DNA from: Burkholderia sp.
GTDB taxonomy: Bacteria; Pseudomonadota; Gammaproteobacteria; Burkholderiales; Burkholderiaceae
DNA length: 59,773 nucleotides
Direction of reading: 5' to 3'
Assembly: GCA_040954445.1 (NCBI GenBank)
Contig: CP144363.1
Coordinates: 1-59,773 of the forward strand
The notes under the pieces are model-generated. The model was not told the origin of the DNA. It saw only the letters and a list, made by a program, of their open reading frames with translations, and did no database searches. The first letter of the stretch is position 1, and every line of letters begins with the position of its first letter. A program made the translations under genes and the position numbers. This document shows positions 35,376 to 45,054 of the stretch, in pieces.

Positions 35376-35756
35376 TTCCAGTGGCCTAACCGGGAGATTG
35401 TTCGGCTTGGTGCTAACATGACTTTGTTGCGTTTTACTTGAGAATGGGCCCGGGTACCGCCTCCTCAGAACGGGTTGGCAATTTTTCCGGTGGGAGCCTG
35501 GGACTCTTCGGCCAGCTTGGGCGGCAGGTCGGGCACGGCCTTGAGGGTATCAACGATACTGGCCAGCGCAGCCAGCAGCGCCTGCGCGCGCTTGAGCCCT
35601 TCTTGGTCACGCGCGATCTCGAGATCGCCGCTGATCTGGATGCGTGACGGATCGTTGCTGACCGTCAACGCGTCTCCAGCGACGGAAACGACGGTTCCGT
35701 CGTCGGCAAATGCCTCAAAATGTGTTTTAGACACCGGACAATTCTCCTGACTTGGG
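35376..35756. other. Unique spacer at the centre of the giant inverted repeat
   Basis: 381 bp present once, bounded on both sides by the outer ends of two facing IS copies. It holds one small minus-strand gene (35465-35734). The rest, 35376-35464, shows no feature. Confidence 0.85.
35465..35734 (-). CDS. Small hypothetical protein in the central spacer
   Basis: 89 residues (VSKTHFEAFADDGTVVSVAGDALTV...PPKLAEESQAPTGKIANPF). GTG at 35734 has AGGAG nine bases before it, a convincing start. A short strand-rich N-terminus (VVSVAGDALTVSNDPSRIQISGDLEIARD) is followed by a helix (GLKRAQALLAALASIVDTLKAV). No family recognised; the style suggests a small phage-tail or accessory protein. It is the only complete gene between the arms, and its natural upstream DNA has been cut off by the IS 23 bp before the start. 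Confidence 0.55.
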   Translation of the reverse strand: MSKTHFEAFADDGTVVSVAGDALTVSNDPSRIQISGDLEIARDQEGLKRAQALLAALASIVDTLKAVPDLPPKLAEESQAPTGKIANPF

Positions 35757-36916
35757 CGTTGTTGCATAAATCGATCGCGAGGATGTAATGGCATCGACAG
35801 GCATAATTTCGGGCGATACGAACGGATTGCGGACGAGCGAGGTCCACCATACGGTTGATGACGCCGACGCGAATATGGAGACCTCGGTCGCCTGCGAGTT
35901 GATGTGACGCGACCAGAGACAGTTGCCGGTGAGGGTCTTGAACCAATACGTCGCATTCTCGGCAAGCGATCGCCGGTGGTAGCCACTGTCTTGCTTCCAT
36001 TCTCGACGACTGTCACGGGCAATTGCATCAACCGCGCCATTACGCCACGCCGCACCGGGCATATCCGCTGGCCAATGAGCGGCACCCTCGCGTGGCGGAA
36101 TCGAAGGAATAGCACTGCGTGCAGCAATAGCCGCATGGCATGGCTTGGTGTCGTAGGCACCGTCACCGCCGATGACATCGATTTGTTCTTCGCGTGGAAT
36201 CTGGTCGAGCAACTTGGCCAGAGCGTCACCGTCAGCCACATTCTCATTCGTCATTAGCGCGGCATGCACTTGACCTGTATTCGCGTTGAGCGCGAGATGG
36301 ACTTTACGCCACGTGCGCCGCTTCGAGTAGCCGTGCTGGCGCACCTTCCATTCACCTTCTCCATAGACCTTCAGACCGGTGCTGTCGACATCCAGATGGA
36401 TCGGTTCATTGTCACGAAGGATCGGCAGTTCGACATCAAGCGTTTTTGCCCGGCGACAGAGCGTGGTGTAATTCAGCACCGGCAAGCTCGGGAAGGCCAA
36501 ATCGCGCAGACTTTGGGTGAAACCTTGCAGGGCGCGCAAGGTCAGTCGATAGACGGTCTTCACGCCAAGTAATGCCTGAATCAGCGTATCGCCGTATATA
36601 CACACGGGCGACCACGTGTGGGTATGGTGTCGGGTATTCTGGCAAGGACGGCTTCATCTATCCATATTGTTACGTTCTCTCGGTTGATCAGGCCTTCATT
36701 ATAGGCTAGGCCGCCCAATTCCTGACACGGTAGCATACCTTCGGCTCACCTTTCTTGTGTATGTCCTTGCGCATTTTCTTGGCAAAAATTAGGCAGTTAC
36801 TCTGGAATCTGACTTGATAGGAGGCTGGCCCCGCGACCGTTGCGCGTAAACGTTCACGGATCTCGCTCGATTTATGAAACAACGCCACGGATCTCGCTCG
36901 ATTGGACGCAACAACC
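35757..36916 (-). mobile_element. IS903-group full copy 10 plus end remnant, inner end of the right arm
   Basis: Mirror of 34216-35375: a 1,130-bp copy (35757-36886) and the 30-bp mutated end (36887-36916) next to the cobI remnant. The transposase (36774-35811) has the same two N-terminal lesions as its partner plus a further two-base insertion (GAATATGG near 35875). Confidence 0.85.
35811..36774 (-). pseudogene. IS903-group transposase, multiply frameshifted
   Basis: It shares the early stop and the GTATATAC shift with the left partner and has an additional shift near the C-terminus ([14 protein letters not shown] in place of [12 protein letters not shown]). The extra lesion is arm-specific, hence younger than the duplication. 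Confidence 0.85.
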
Positions 36917-36962
36917 CCGCACCCTGCTGGCCCGCTGCAGAGCGGGTTTCGGTGCGGCTCAT
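36917..36962 (-). pseudogene. cobI: cobI 5' remnant (right arm)
   Basis: Mirror of 34170-34215: the first 15 codons of cobI coupled to the cobH stop, ending at the IS remnant. Confidence 0.75.
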
Positions 36963-37585
36963 TCGATCTCCGTCGCCAGGGCATTTACTGCCGCGGCAGC
37001 CAGTGCGCTGCCACCGCGGCGCCCGTTCAGAACTACGTAAGAAACGCCGCGACTGTTGGCGGCCAGCGCCGCCTTCGATTCGGCCGCGCCGATGAAGCCA
37101 ACTGGGAAGCCGAGGATCAGTGCCGGCTTCGGCGCGCCTGCATCGAGCATATCAAGCAGGTGGAACAGCGCTGTGGGCGCATTGCCGATTACCACCACGC
37201 TGCCAGCCATCCAGGGATACCATAGTTCGAGCGCAGCTGCAGAGCGGGTATTGCCGAGCCGCGCAGCCAGCGCCGGAACTTCGGTCGCGCCGAGCGTACA
37301 GTGTACCTGGTTGGCAGTCGGCAGGCGCGCGCGCGTGATACCCTCGGCCACCATGCGCGCATCGCAGAGGATCGGCGCGCCGCCGGCCAGCGCGTCCCGA
37401 CCGGCTCTTCCAGCGCCGACCGAGAAGTGCAGGTCGGCGACGATATCGACCATGCCGCAGGCATGGATCACGCGCACGGCGAGTTTTTCAAGGTCGGCGG
37501 GGATCGCCGAGAGATTGGCTTCAGCGCGAATCGCCGCGAACGATTGCCGGTAGATTTCCTGGCTGTCGCGAAGGTAGTCGAGCAT
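36959..37585 (-). CDS. cobH: CobH precorrin-8X methylmutase (right arm)
   Basis: 208 residues, as far as I can see identical to the left copy, with His41 in RVIHACGM. It follows the intact cobG by 11 bp. Both cobH copies appear functional, unlike cobG, cobI and cobJ, each of which has a damaged copy in one arm. Confidence 0.93.
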   Translation of the reverse strand: MLDYLRDSQEIYRQSFAAIRAEANLSAIPADLEKLAVRVIHACGMVDIVADLHFSVGAGRAGRDALAGGAPILCDARMVAEGITRARLPTANQVHCTLGATEVPALAARLGNTRSAAALELWYPWMAGSVVVIGNAPTALFHLLDMLDAGAPKPALILGFPVGFIGAAESKAALAANSRGVSYVVLNGRRGGSALAAAAVNALATEIE

Positions 37586-37596
37586 TCGGTTCAGTC

Positions 37597-39093
37597 CTAA
37601 TGGCGCAGCGATGCGGCGAGCATCGCGACAGCTTGGTCGATTGTCAGATGGCGCGCGACGAGCCGACCGAAGCCGCTGCTGCTGCCGCTGCGCCGGTAAA
37701 GGTCGTAGCGGCCCGAGTCCACCGCGAGGAGGGTCGCAGCGGCGGGCCAAGGCTGCGCGCAAGCGCGCGGGCAGCCGCTCAGGTGGAGCTCCTGTGGCGA
37801 GGCCCCACTTTCGGCCAGGCGCGCGGCCAGGGCTTGCGCGTCGGCCTTGGTGTCGGCCCGCGCGCGCGCGCAACCAGTGCTTCCGGCGCAGGCGACCAGA
37901 TGCGCGAGCGGCGCGTCGGCGGAGCAGATCACGCCGTGCGCGGCCAGCAAGGCCAGCGCGGCTTCGGCTGCCTGCTCGCGCACGACCGACAGCAGCACGC
38001 CTCGCCAAGGCGTGAAGCACAGTATGCCGTCGCCGTCGCGCTCGGCGATGGCGGCCAGCGCCTCGAGCATCGCTGCGTCGAGCCGACCGAGCGGAACCTG
38101 GCCGCCAACCTGGCGCGTGGCGGCGTTCATTTCGTTATGGATGCCGAAGCGACGGGCGAGGTCGGCCGGTGTGCGGCGCCATTGCGTGAGCCCGGCGTCG
38201 CGCTGCGGTGCAGGCGACAGGCGCGCGGCGGCGTGCGAGAGCAACTGCTCGGCGCTCAGGCTCGGGAGCGCGTCTCGGATCCGCTTGGCTTCCTTCGGTG
38301 CCAGTTCGAGGAAAGCAAGTAAAAGCGCGTGCGCGCAGTCTACCACTTGCTCGGGCGCGACCGAGGCCAGTGCCGGTGGATCGTGGGCCGCCACCGGCGT
38401 ATGGCCGGCCAGCCCGAACGCGTAGCGCAGGGCGCCACTCGCATCGCGATAGGCCGAAAACCACAGATCGTGCGGATGTTCGAGTTCGGCCAAGGCTTCG
38501 CCACCGTCGATCGACAGTGAGCATTTCGGTGACAGTGCGGCAAAGCTTGGTTCGCCCTGCAGCCGGTCGAGCAGGGCGGTTCCGAGCGCGCGCGTATCGT
38601 CCAGAGCGGCAGGATCGCGTCCAGCCGCAGGGCTCAGCATCACGTTGCGGACATCGTCGAGCAGCGCGGTGGCGAGGTCCAAGGGCTTGCGGGGGGTGGG
38701 GCTTCCGGAATGATTGCTGACATCCGCTGCGCCGTTGTCGCTCGGGCCCAGTCCCACCTCGATCAGTGCGGCGGCCAGCGCCGTCTCGTGGCCGGCACGT
38801 ACGCCTCGGATCTGCAGGTTGGCACGGTTGGTTGCGTCGAGCACACCAGAGCCGTGTTCGCACGCGGCCGCAGCCAGCGCCCGGGCTGCAACTGCCTCGA
38901 GCCGCCCGCCCGGTAGCCGCACGCGGCACAGGCCGCCGTCTCCGGTCGTTACTACCCGCACTAGACCAGGGCAAGCACTCAGACGTGGGCCGGTCGACAC
39001 CCCGACGGCGCGCGCATCATGCTCGACCGGTCGCCCTGCAGGCAGAACGACCGGGAGCGAGGGCTGGGTTTTGGGGAAGTAAGAGCGTTGTTG
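37597..39093 (-). CDS. cobG: CobG precorrin-3B synthase (right arm, full length)
   Basis: 498 residues, close to the family's usual length. It has two ferredoxin-like half-domains (LSACPGLVRVV...NRANLQIRG near the N-terminus; VPLGRLDAAMLEALAAIAERD in the middle) and the siroheme/4Fe-4S cysteines ACAGSTGCARAR and LSGCPRACAQPW near the C-terminus. CobG oxidises precorrin-3A with O2 in the aerobic pathway. The start ATG is supplied by the IS remnant (MQQRSYFPKTQ); the first conserved block follows about 36 residues later, so little or nothing of the native protein is lost. No convincing ribosome binding site precedes it. Confidence 0.88.
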   Translation of the reverse strand, partial: QQRSYFPKTQPSLPVVLPAGRPVEHDARAVGVSTGPRLSACPGLVRVVTTGDGGLCRVRLPGGRLEAVAARALAAAACEHGSGVLDATNRANLQIRGVRAGHETALAAALIEVGLGPSDNGAADVSNHSGSPTPRKPLDLATALLDDVRNVMLSPAAGRDPAALDDTRALGTALLDRLQGEPSFAALSPKCSLSIDGGEALAELEHPHDLWFSAYRDASGALRYAFGLAGHTPVAAHDPPALASVAPEQVVDCAHALLLAFLELAPKEAKRIRDALPSLSAEQLLSHAAARLSPAPQRDAGLTQWRRTPADLARRFGIHNEMNAATRQVGGQVPLGRLDAAMLEALAAIAERDGDGILCFTPWRGVLLSVVREQAAEAALALLAAHGVICSADAPLAHLVACAGSTGCARARADTKADAQALAARLAESGASPQELHLSGCPRACAQPWPAAATLLAVDSGRYDLYRRSGSSSGFGRLVARHLTIDQAVAMLAASLRH

Positions 39094-39248
39094 CATAAAT
39101 CGAGGATGAGGACGCAATGGCACCGAAGGGCATAATTTCAGGCGATACGAAGGGATTTCGGACAAGCGAGATCCGCCCCCCATGCGGTTGATTACGCCGA
39201 CGCGAACCGCTATCTGGGTCGCCTGCGAGTCGATGTAACGCGCCCAGA
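39084..39248 (-). mobile_element. IS903-group 3'-end remnant in front of cobG (right arm)
   Basis: Mirror of 32307-32471, same diverged isoform, providing the cobG start. Confidence 0.75.
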
Positions 39249-40371
39249 GGCGTTGTTGCATAAATCGAGCGAAAGCCGTTGACGTTTACGCGCAACACTG
39301 GCCGGCCAGCCCCTTATCAAGTCAGATTTCAGAGTAACTGCCTAATTTTTCCAAGAAAATGCGCAAGGACATACACAAAGACAGGTGAGCCGAAGGCACG
39401 CTACCATGTCAGGAATTGGGCGGTCTATAATGCAGGCCTGATCAACCGGGGGAACGTGACGATATGGATAGATGAAGCCGTCCTTGCCAGGATACCCGAC
39501 GCCATATCCACACGTGGTCGCCCGTTTTTATACGGCGATGTGCTGATTCAGGCATTACTTGGCATGAAGTCTGTCTATAGACAGACGTTGCGCGCCCTGC
39601 AAGGTTTCACCCAAAGTCTACGCGATTTGGCCTTCCCGAACTTGCCGGTGCCGAATTACACCACGCTCTGTCGCCGGGCAAAACGCTTGATGTCGAACTG
39701 CCGATCCTTCGCGACAACGAACCGATCCATTTGGTTGTCGACAGCACCGGTTTGAAGGTCTATGGCGAAGGTGAATGGAAGGTGCGCCAGCACGGCTACT
39801 CGAAGGGGCGCACCTGACGTAAAGTCCATCTTGCGCTCAACGTAAATACGGGTCAAGTGCATGCCGCGCTAATGACGCATCAGAATGTGGCTGACGATGA
39901 CGCGCTGGCCAAGTTGCTCGACCAGATTCCACGCGAAGAACAAATCGATGTCATCGGCGGTGATGGTGCCTACGACACCAAGCCATGCCATGCAGCCATT
40001 GCTGCACGCAGTGCTATTCCTTCGATTCCACCACGCGAGGGTGGCGCTCATTGGCCAGCGGATATGCCCGGTGCGGCGTGGCGTAATGGCGCGGTTGATG
40101 CAATTGCCCGTGACGGTCGTCGAGAATGGAAGGAAGACAGTGGCTACCACCGGCGATCGCTTGCCGAGAATGGGATGTATCGGTTCAAGACCCTCACCGG
40201 CCACTGTCTCTGGGCGCGTCACATCGCCGCGCAGGCGACCGAGGTCTCCATTCGCGTCGGCGTCATCAAGCGTATGGCGGGGACCTCGCTCGTCCGAAAT
40301 CCGTTCGTATCGCCTGAAATTATGCCCGTCGATGCTATTGCATCCTCACACTCGATTTATGCAACAACGCC
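39249..40371 (+). mobile_element. IS903-group element, copy 11, full length but degenerate
   Basis: 1,123 bp. It sits where copy 8 sits in the left arm (same flanks GTTCTC and CCCAGAG) but is clearly more diverged (for example YRQTLRALQG, DVLIQALLGMKS). The transposase has a one-base loss near 39682 (GGGCAAAACGC), an in-frame stop (GGGCGCACCTGA, near 39815) and an altered C-terminus. The two arms thus carry different alleles at one site. Confidence 0.85.
39358..40315 (+). pseudogene. IS903-group transposase, several lesions
   Basis: The opening codons (ATGCGCAAGGACATACAC) are followed by an extra A (CACAAAGACAGG), so the frame is already shifted near 39377. A later one-base loss, a nonsense codon and a shift at the C-terminus make it certainly inactive. 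Catalytic motifs are still readable in pieces. Confidence 0.8.
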
Positions 40372-40591
40372 GTTCTCACCACTCGTCTTCATCTCGCGGC
40401 GAATACGGCTCATGACTCTGGCCACCTGGCGAGAGTCCAATTTTAATTAGCTGGCCTTGGCTTTGGCTTTGACCCGCAACGATCCGTCTTCATCGAGATA
40501 ATTTCGCTGCTTGGCCATGCGCTTAAATTGCAAATCTTATAGCTCGAATTATAATACGAATGGACGTAATTTTACACGCTATGGAGCGTGT

Positions 40592-40732
40592 ATGAGTTGG
40601 CGAGATGTAGCAAGGCCAATCGTCGCAAAAGTACTGTGCGAGGTTGGTCTTCAAGACCCCAAGGCATTGCGCAAGGCAATGTTTGATGCCTACCCGTTTG
40701 GAGCGCGCGCCGGGTGGCCCTATACCCTATAA
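40592..40732 (+). pseudogene. Small hypothetical protein (right arm), truncated by a 7-bp duplication
   Basis: Mirror of 30942-30727. After GWPY the sequence CCCTATA is duplicated (near 40718-40731), which shifts the frame to an early stop (GWPYTL). The start and the first 45 residues are unchanged. Confidence 0.6.
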
Positions 40733-40813
40733 TGTGCAGTTGGCCGAGATCAAGCAACAGATCGACGGTATGCGACTGGAAAAACCAGACCCGAGGCGAG
40801 GGCAGTTATTTTG

Positions 40814-40980
40814 ATGGAAATGGTGGATGGCAGACAGATTATCCAGGCAAACCAGTCGATCGAAGAAGCGTTGCAGATCGAGCATCGAGCAGGAGGAAGC
40901 TCGAAAAGCCGGAGTGTTGGGCTTCATGGCTAGGAAGCTCGCGCAGGTTACGTTGCCCCCACACGAATCCAGATTCACTT
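40814..40980 (+). pseudogene. Unknown small gene, 3' end cut by a mini-IS (right arm)
   Basis: Mirror of 30727-30561 (MEMVDGRQIIQANQS...), ending at the mini-IS at 40981. Confidence 0.4.
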
Positions 40981-41142
40981 GGCGTTGTTGCATAAATCGA
41001 GCGTGAGGACGCAATGGCATCGACGGGCATATTGATCACGAATTTCGGATCAATAATTTCAGGCGATATGAACGGATTGCAGACGAGCGAGGTCCGCAAT
41101 CCGTTCCATTGCGTCCTCACACTCGATTTATGCAACAACGCC
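40981..41142. mobile_element. 162-bp mini-IS (MITE-like), right arm
   Basis: Two inverted IS termini of the same type with about 125 bp between them, including a small extra segment near 41030-41055 with TTGATC...GGATCAA-like inversion. Left flank GATTCACTT equals the complement of the target duplication of the left-arm mini-IS; on the right it is joined directly to an IS fragment, so that side was rearranged. Confidence 0.75.
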
Positions 41143-41736
41143 CCAGCGATGGCTACTCGAAGCGGCGCACGTGGCGTAAAGTCTATTTCGCGCTCAACGC
41201 GAATACGGGTCAAGTGCATGCCACGTTAATGATGCATCAGAATGTGGCTGACAGTGCCGCTCTGGCCAAGTTGCTCGACCAGATTCCACGCGAAGAACAA
41301 ATCGATGTCATCGGCGGTGACGGTGACTACGACACCAAGCCATGCCATGCGGTCATTGCTGCATGCAGTGCTATTCCTTTGATTCTGCCATGCGAGGGTG
41401 CTGCTCGCTGCTCATTGGCTAGCGCATACGTCTGGTGCGGCGTGGCGTAATGGCCCGGTTGATGCAATTGCCAGTGACGGTCGTCGAGAATGGAAGAAAG
41501 GCAGTGTCTACCACCGGTGATCGGTTGCCGAGAATGCGATGTATCGGTTCAAAATGCTAATCGGCGACTGTCTCTGGGCGCGTTGCATCGCCTCGCAGGC
41601 GACCCAGCTCTCTGTTCGCGTCGGCGTAATCAACCGCATGGGGGGCGGACCTCGCTTGTCCGCAATCCGTTTGTATCGCCTGAAATTATGCATTTCGATG
41701 CCATTGTGTCCTCACGCTCGATTTATGCAACAACCC
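41143..41736 (+). mobile_element. Diverged IS903-group fragment beside cobI (right arm)
   Basis: 594 bp, the 3' part of the transposase ([23 protein letters not shown] onward, several frames) of the older isoform, ending ATTTATGCAACAACC at cobI. It is the longer version of the remnant 29133-29324. Confidence 0.8.
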
Positions 41737-42473
41737 CGCAGGGCGCTGCCTGCGGTCGCCTGTTCGGCATTGGCGTTGGCCCCGGCGACCCGGAACTGCT
41801 GACTCTGAAAGCGGTACGCCACCTACGTGCCGCGCAGGTGGTGGCTTACTTCGTCGCCAAGGGTAGGAAGGGCAATGGCTACAATATCGTCGAGGCGCAT
41901 TTGAAAGAGGCGCAGCTGAAATTGCCGCTGGTCTATCCCGTCACCACCCAGGTTCCCGAGCCGCCGCTCAGTTACGAGCGCGTGATCGCTGATTTCTACG
42001 ACACGGCGGCCGAGGTAGTGGCCACGCATCTCGATGCCGGTCTCGATGTCGCCGTGATCTGCGAGGGCGATCCGTTCTTCTACGGCTCCTACATGTACTT
42101 ACACGACCGCCTCGCGCATCGCTACGACACCGAGGTGGTACCCGGCGTGTGCTCGATGCTAGGGGGCGCGGCCGTGCTCGGCATCCCGCTGGTCTATCGC
42201 AACCAGACGCTCTCGGTGCTTTCGGGCGTGCTGCCCGAGAACCAGCTGCGTGCACGGTTGGCCAAGGCCGACGCGGCAGTGGTGATGAAGCTGGGCCGCA
42301 ACTTCGGCAAAGTTCGGCGCGTACTAGACGAGCTGAACCTGGCCAGTCGCACGCTCTACGTCGAGCGTGCGACCATGGCCAACCAGCGTATCGTGCCGCT
42401 GGCCGAAGTTGACCCGATGACCTCGCCCTATTTCTCTCTGCTGGTGGTGCCCGGGAAAAAATGGCAAGGCTGA
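41688..42473 (+). CDS. cobI: CobI precorrin-2 C20-methyltransferase (right arm), start supplied by the IS
   Basis: The methylase body is undamaged: [58 protein letters not shown], and a C-terminus of [15 protein letters not shown]. The native first 15 codons are left behind at 36917-36962; instead the frame runs in from the IS fragment, where ATG 41688 ([20 protein letters not shown]) is the nearest start. The lost residues precede the conserved fold, so function is possible if the IS-derived start is translated. The stop overlaps cobJ by 13 bases. Confidence 0.75.
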   Translation: MHFDAIVSSRSIYATTPQGAACGRLFGIGVGPGDPELLTLKAVRHLRAAQVVAYFVAKGRKGNGYNIVEAHLKEAQLKLPLVYPVTTQVPEPPLSYERVIADFYDTAAEVVATHLDAGLDVAVICEGDPFFYGSYMYLHDRLAHRYDTEVVPGVCSMLGGAAVLGIPLVYRNQTLSVLSGVLPENQLRARLAKADAAVVMKLGRNFGKVRRVLDELNLASRTLYVERATMANQRIVPLAEVDPMTSPYFSLLVVPGKKWQG

Positions 42474-44256
42474 CGGTAGCGCCGGCGATCGTAGTACTCG
42501 GCTCGGGCGCTCTGCCGGTGGCCGAGTCGATCCGCTCGCGTTACGAGGGCGCGACGATCCACGTGCTGGCCGGTCGCGCCGAGGGCGACGTGGCGTTCAG
42601 CGAACTCGGGGCTCACCTGCGCGCGCTCTATGCGCGTGGTAACCCCGTGGTGGCGCTGTGCGCGGCCGGCATCGTGATCCGCTGCGTGGCGCCATGCCTG
42701 GCCGACAAGGGCGTTGAGCCACCGGTACTAGCGGTTGCCGAGGACGGCAGCGCGGTGGTACCTCTGCTGGGCGGGCTGACCGGCGTGAACCTGTTGGCGC
42801 GCGAAATCGCAGAGACGCTCGGTATTGCGCCGTCCATCACCTCCAGCGGAGAGCTGCGCTTTGGTGCCTGCGTGCTCAATCCGCCTGAAGGTTACGCGCT
42901 CGCCGATGTCGGTGCCGGTAAGCGCTTCGTTTCTGACCTACTGGCTGGCGCGAGCACGCGCGTGAACGGCGCTGCCCCCTGGCTCGAAGGCGTTGCGCTA
43001 CCGGTCGACGCGACTGGATCGCATGCGATCCGCGTCACGCCACATCGCGCCGGCGGTGCCGGCTCGGGTGAGCTGTTGATTCATCCGCGCAGCGTGATAG
43101 TGGCGCTGGCCGAAGGTTTCGCAGATCAGGCCGAATCGCTCGCTACGCTGGACAAAGCGGCTGATCATGAAGCGGGCAACGATCCACTGGCGCGTCGGAT
43201 TCTCGACGCACTCTGGCCGAGGATCTCTCACCGCTCACACTGGCTGCGCTGGTTGCGCCGCAGCAATGCATCCGCGAGGCGAGGCTCGCACGCGCCGCAC
43301 GCCATCTCGGCGTGCCGCTGCGCTTCGTTGCCAGCGAGGGTGGACAGACCGATAACGCTGCCGTTCTGCTCGACGCTGCGCTCGTGGCCAGCTCGATCGT
43401 CGCGAGCACGACGATGTCCAATGGCGCTCTCAGCGAGACAGCGAGGCGGCTCGCGATCGCGATTGCCGAAGCCCCCGTCGACGCGAACCGACTAGGCCGA
43501 GCGCGCGGCTCGCTGACGGTGCTCGGCCTTGGCCCAGGCCGAGCCGACTTATTGGCACCGGCCGCGCGCCTCGCGCTGGACGATGCCACCGATATCCTCG
43601 GCTACGCCACCTACGTGCGCATGGCCGGACCGTTCCGCACTGACCAACACGTCCACGAAACCGACAACCGCAAGGAACTGCAGCGCGCCCGCCATGCCTT
43701 TGAGCTGGCCTCGCAGGGATGCCGCGTGGCGATGGTTTCCTCCGGCGACCCGGGCGTGTTCGCGATGGCGGCAGCCGTGCTGGAAGCGCTCGACAGCAGC
43801 GGAGAATCAGCTTGGGACGACGTCGCCCTGGAGGTGATACCCGGCGTATCCGCCGCGTTCGCCACCGCAGCCGAGGCCGGCGCGCCCCTCGGCCATGATT
43901 TCTGCGTGATCTCGCTGTCGGACAACCTCAAGCCCTGGAAGGTGATCGAGGAACGGCTCGCGCTGGCCGTGCGTGCTGACCTGGTGATGGCCTTCTACAA
44001 CCCGATCTCGAAGGCGCGGCCTTGGCAGCTTGATCGCGCGCTAGACATCCTACGCGAGGTCCGCGCCGCCGACACGGTGGTGGTGCTCGGTCGCGACGTC
44101 GGTCGGCCCGGAGCGAGCCTGCGTAGCCTCACGTTGGGCGAGCTGCGCGCGACCGATGTAGACATGCGCACCATGGTGATCGTCGGTTCCAAAAAAACGC
44201 GGCGCTTTGCCAGCGCCGACCGCGAGTGGATCTACACGCCGCGCTTTTACAAATGA
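42461..44256 (+). pseudogene. cobJ: CbiG-CobJ fusion (right arm), frameshifted
   Basis: A single C is missing at about 43214 (GCACTCTGGCC for GCACTCTCGGCC), so the CbiG half goes out of frame at residue 252. The second frame is open from 43312 to 44256 and holds the complete CobJ domain ([12 protein letters not shown] onward), so a separate CobJ could still be made if translation restarts. A few substitutions (GSLTVLGL, ETDNRKEL) also mark this copy. Confidence 0.85.
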
Positions 44257-44286
44257 CACGGCTAACACAAAAAACGGGCGTTGTTG

Positions 44287-45054
44287 GGCGTTCTTGCATA
44301 AATCGAGTGTGAGGATGCAATAGCATCGACGGGCATAATTTCAGGCGATACGAACGGATTGCGGACGAGCGAGGTCCGCCATACGGTTGATGACGCCGAC
44401 GCGAATGGAGACCTCGGTCGCCTGCGAGGCGATGTGACGCGCCCAGAGACAGTTGCCGGTGAGGGTCTTGAGCCGATACATCGCATTCTCGGCAAGCGAT
44501 CGCCGGTGGTAGCCACTGTGTTGCTTCCATTCTCGACGACCGTCACGGGCAATTGCATCAACCGAGCCATTACGCCACGCCACACCGGGCATATCCGCTG
44601 GCCAATGAACGGCACCCTCGCGTGGCGGAATCGAAGGAATAGCACTGCGTTCAGCAATGGCCGCATTGCATGGCTTGGTGTCGTAGGCACCATCACCGCC
44701 GATGACATCGATTTGTTCTTCGCGTGGAATCTGATCGAGCAACTTGGCCAGAGCGTCACGGTCAGCTACATTCTGATGCGTCATTAGCGCGGCATGCACT
44801 TGACCCGTATTCGCGTTGAGCGCGAGATGGACTTTACGCCACGTGCGCCGCTTCGAGTAGCCGTGCTGGCGCACCTTCCATTCACCTTCTCCATAGACCT
44901 TCAGACCGGTGCTGTCGACAACCAGATAGATCGGTTCATTGTCACGAAGGATCGGCAGTTCGACATCAAGCGTTTTTGCCCGGCGACAGAGCGTGGTGTA
45001 ATTCGGCACCGGCAAGCTCGGGAAGGCCAGATCGCGCAGACTTTGGGTGAAACC
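44287..45054 (-). mobile_element. IS903-group element, partial (5' part missing)
   Basis: 768 bp with outer end GGCGTTCTTGCATAAATC, cut at 45054 where the full copy begins. The transposase piece (45015-44341) retains all three catalytic residues but lacks about 94 N-terminal residues. Confidence 0.85.

Noticed and set aside
33012..39098. Numerous long frames antisense to cobG and cobH
   Set aside because: High-GC antisense frames with low-complexity composition; the sense frames match known enzymes.
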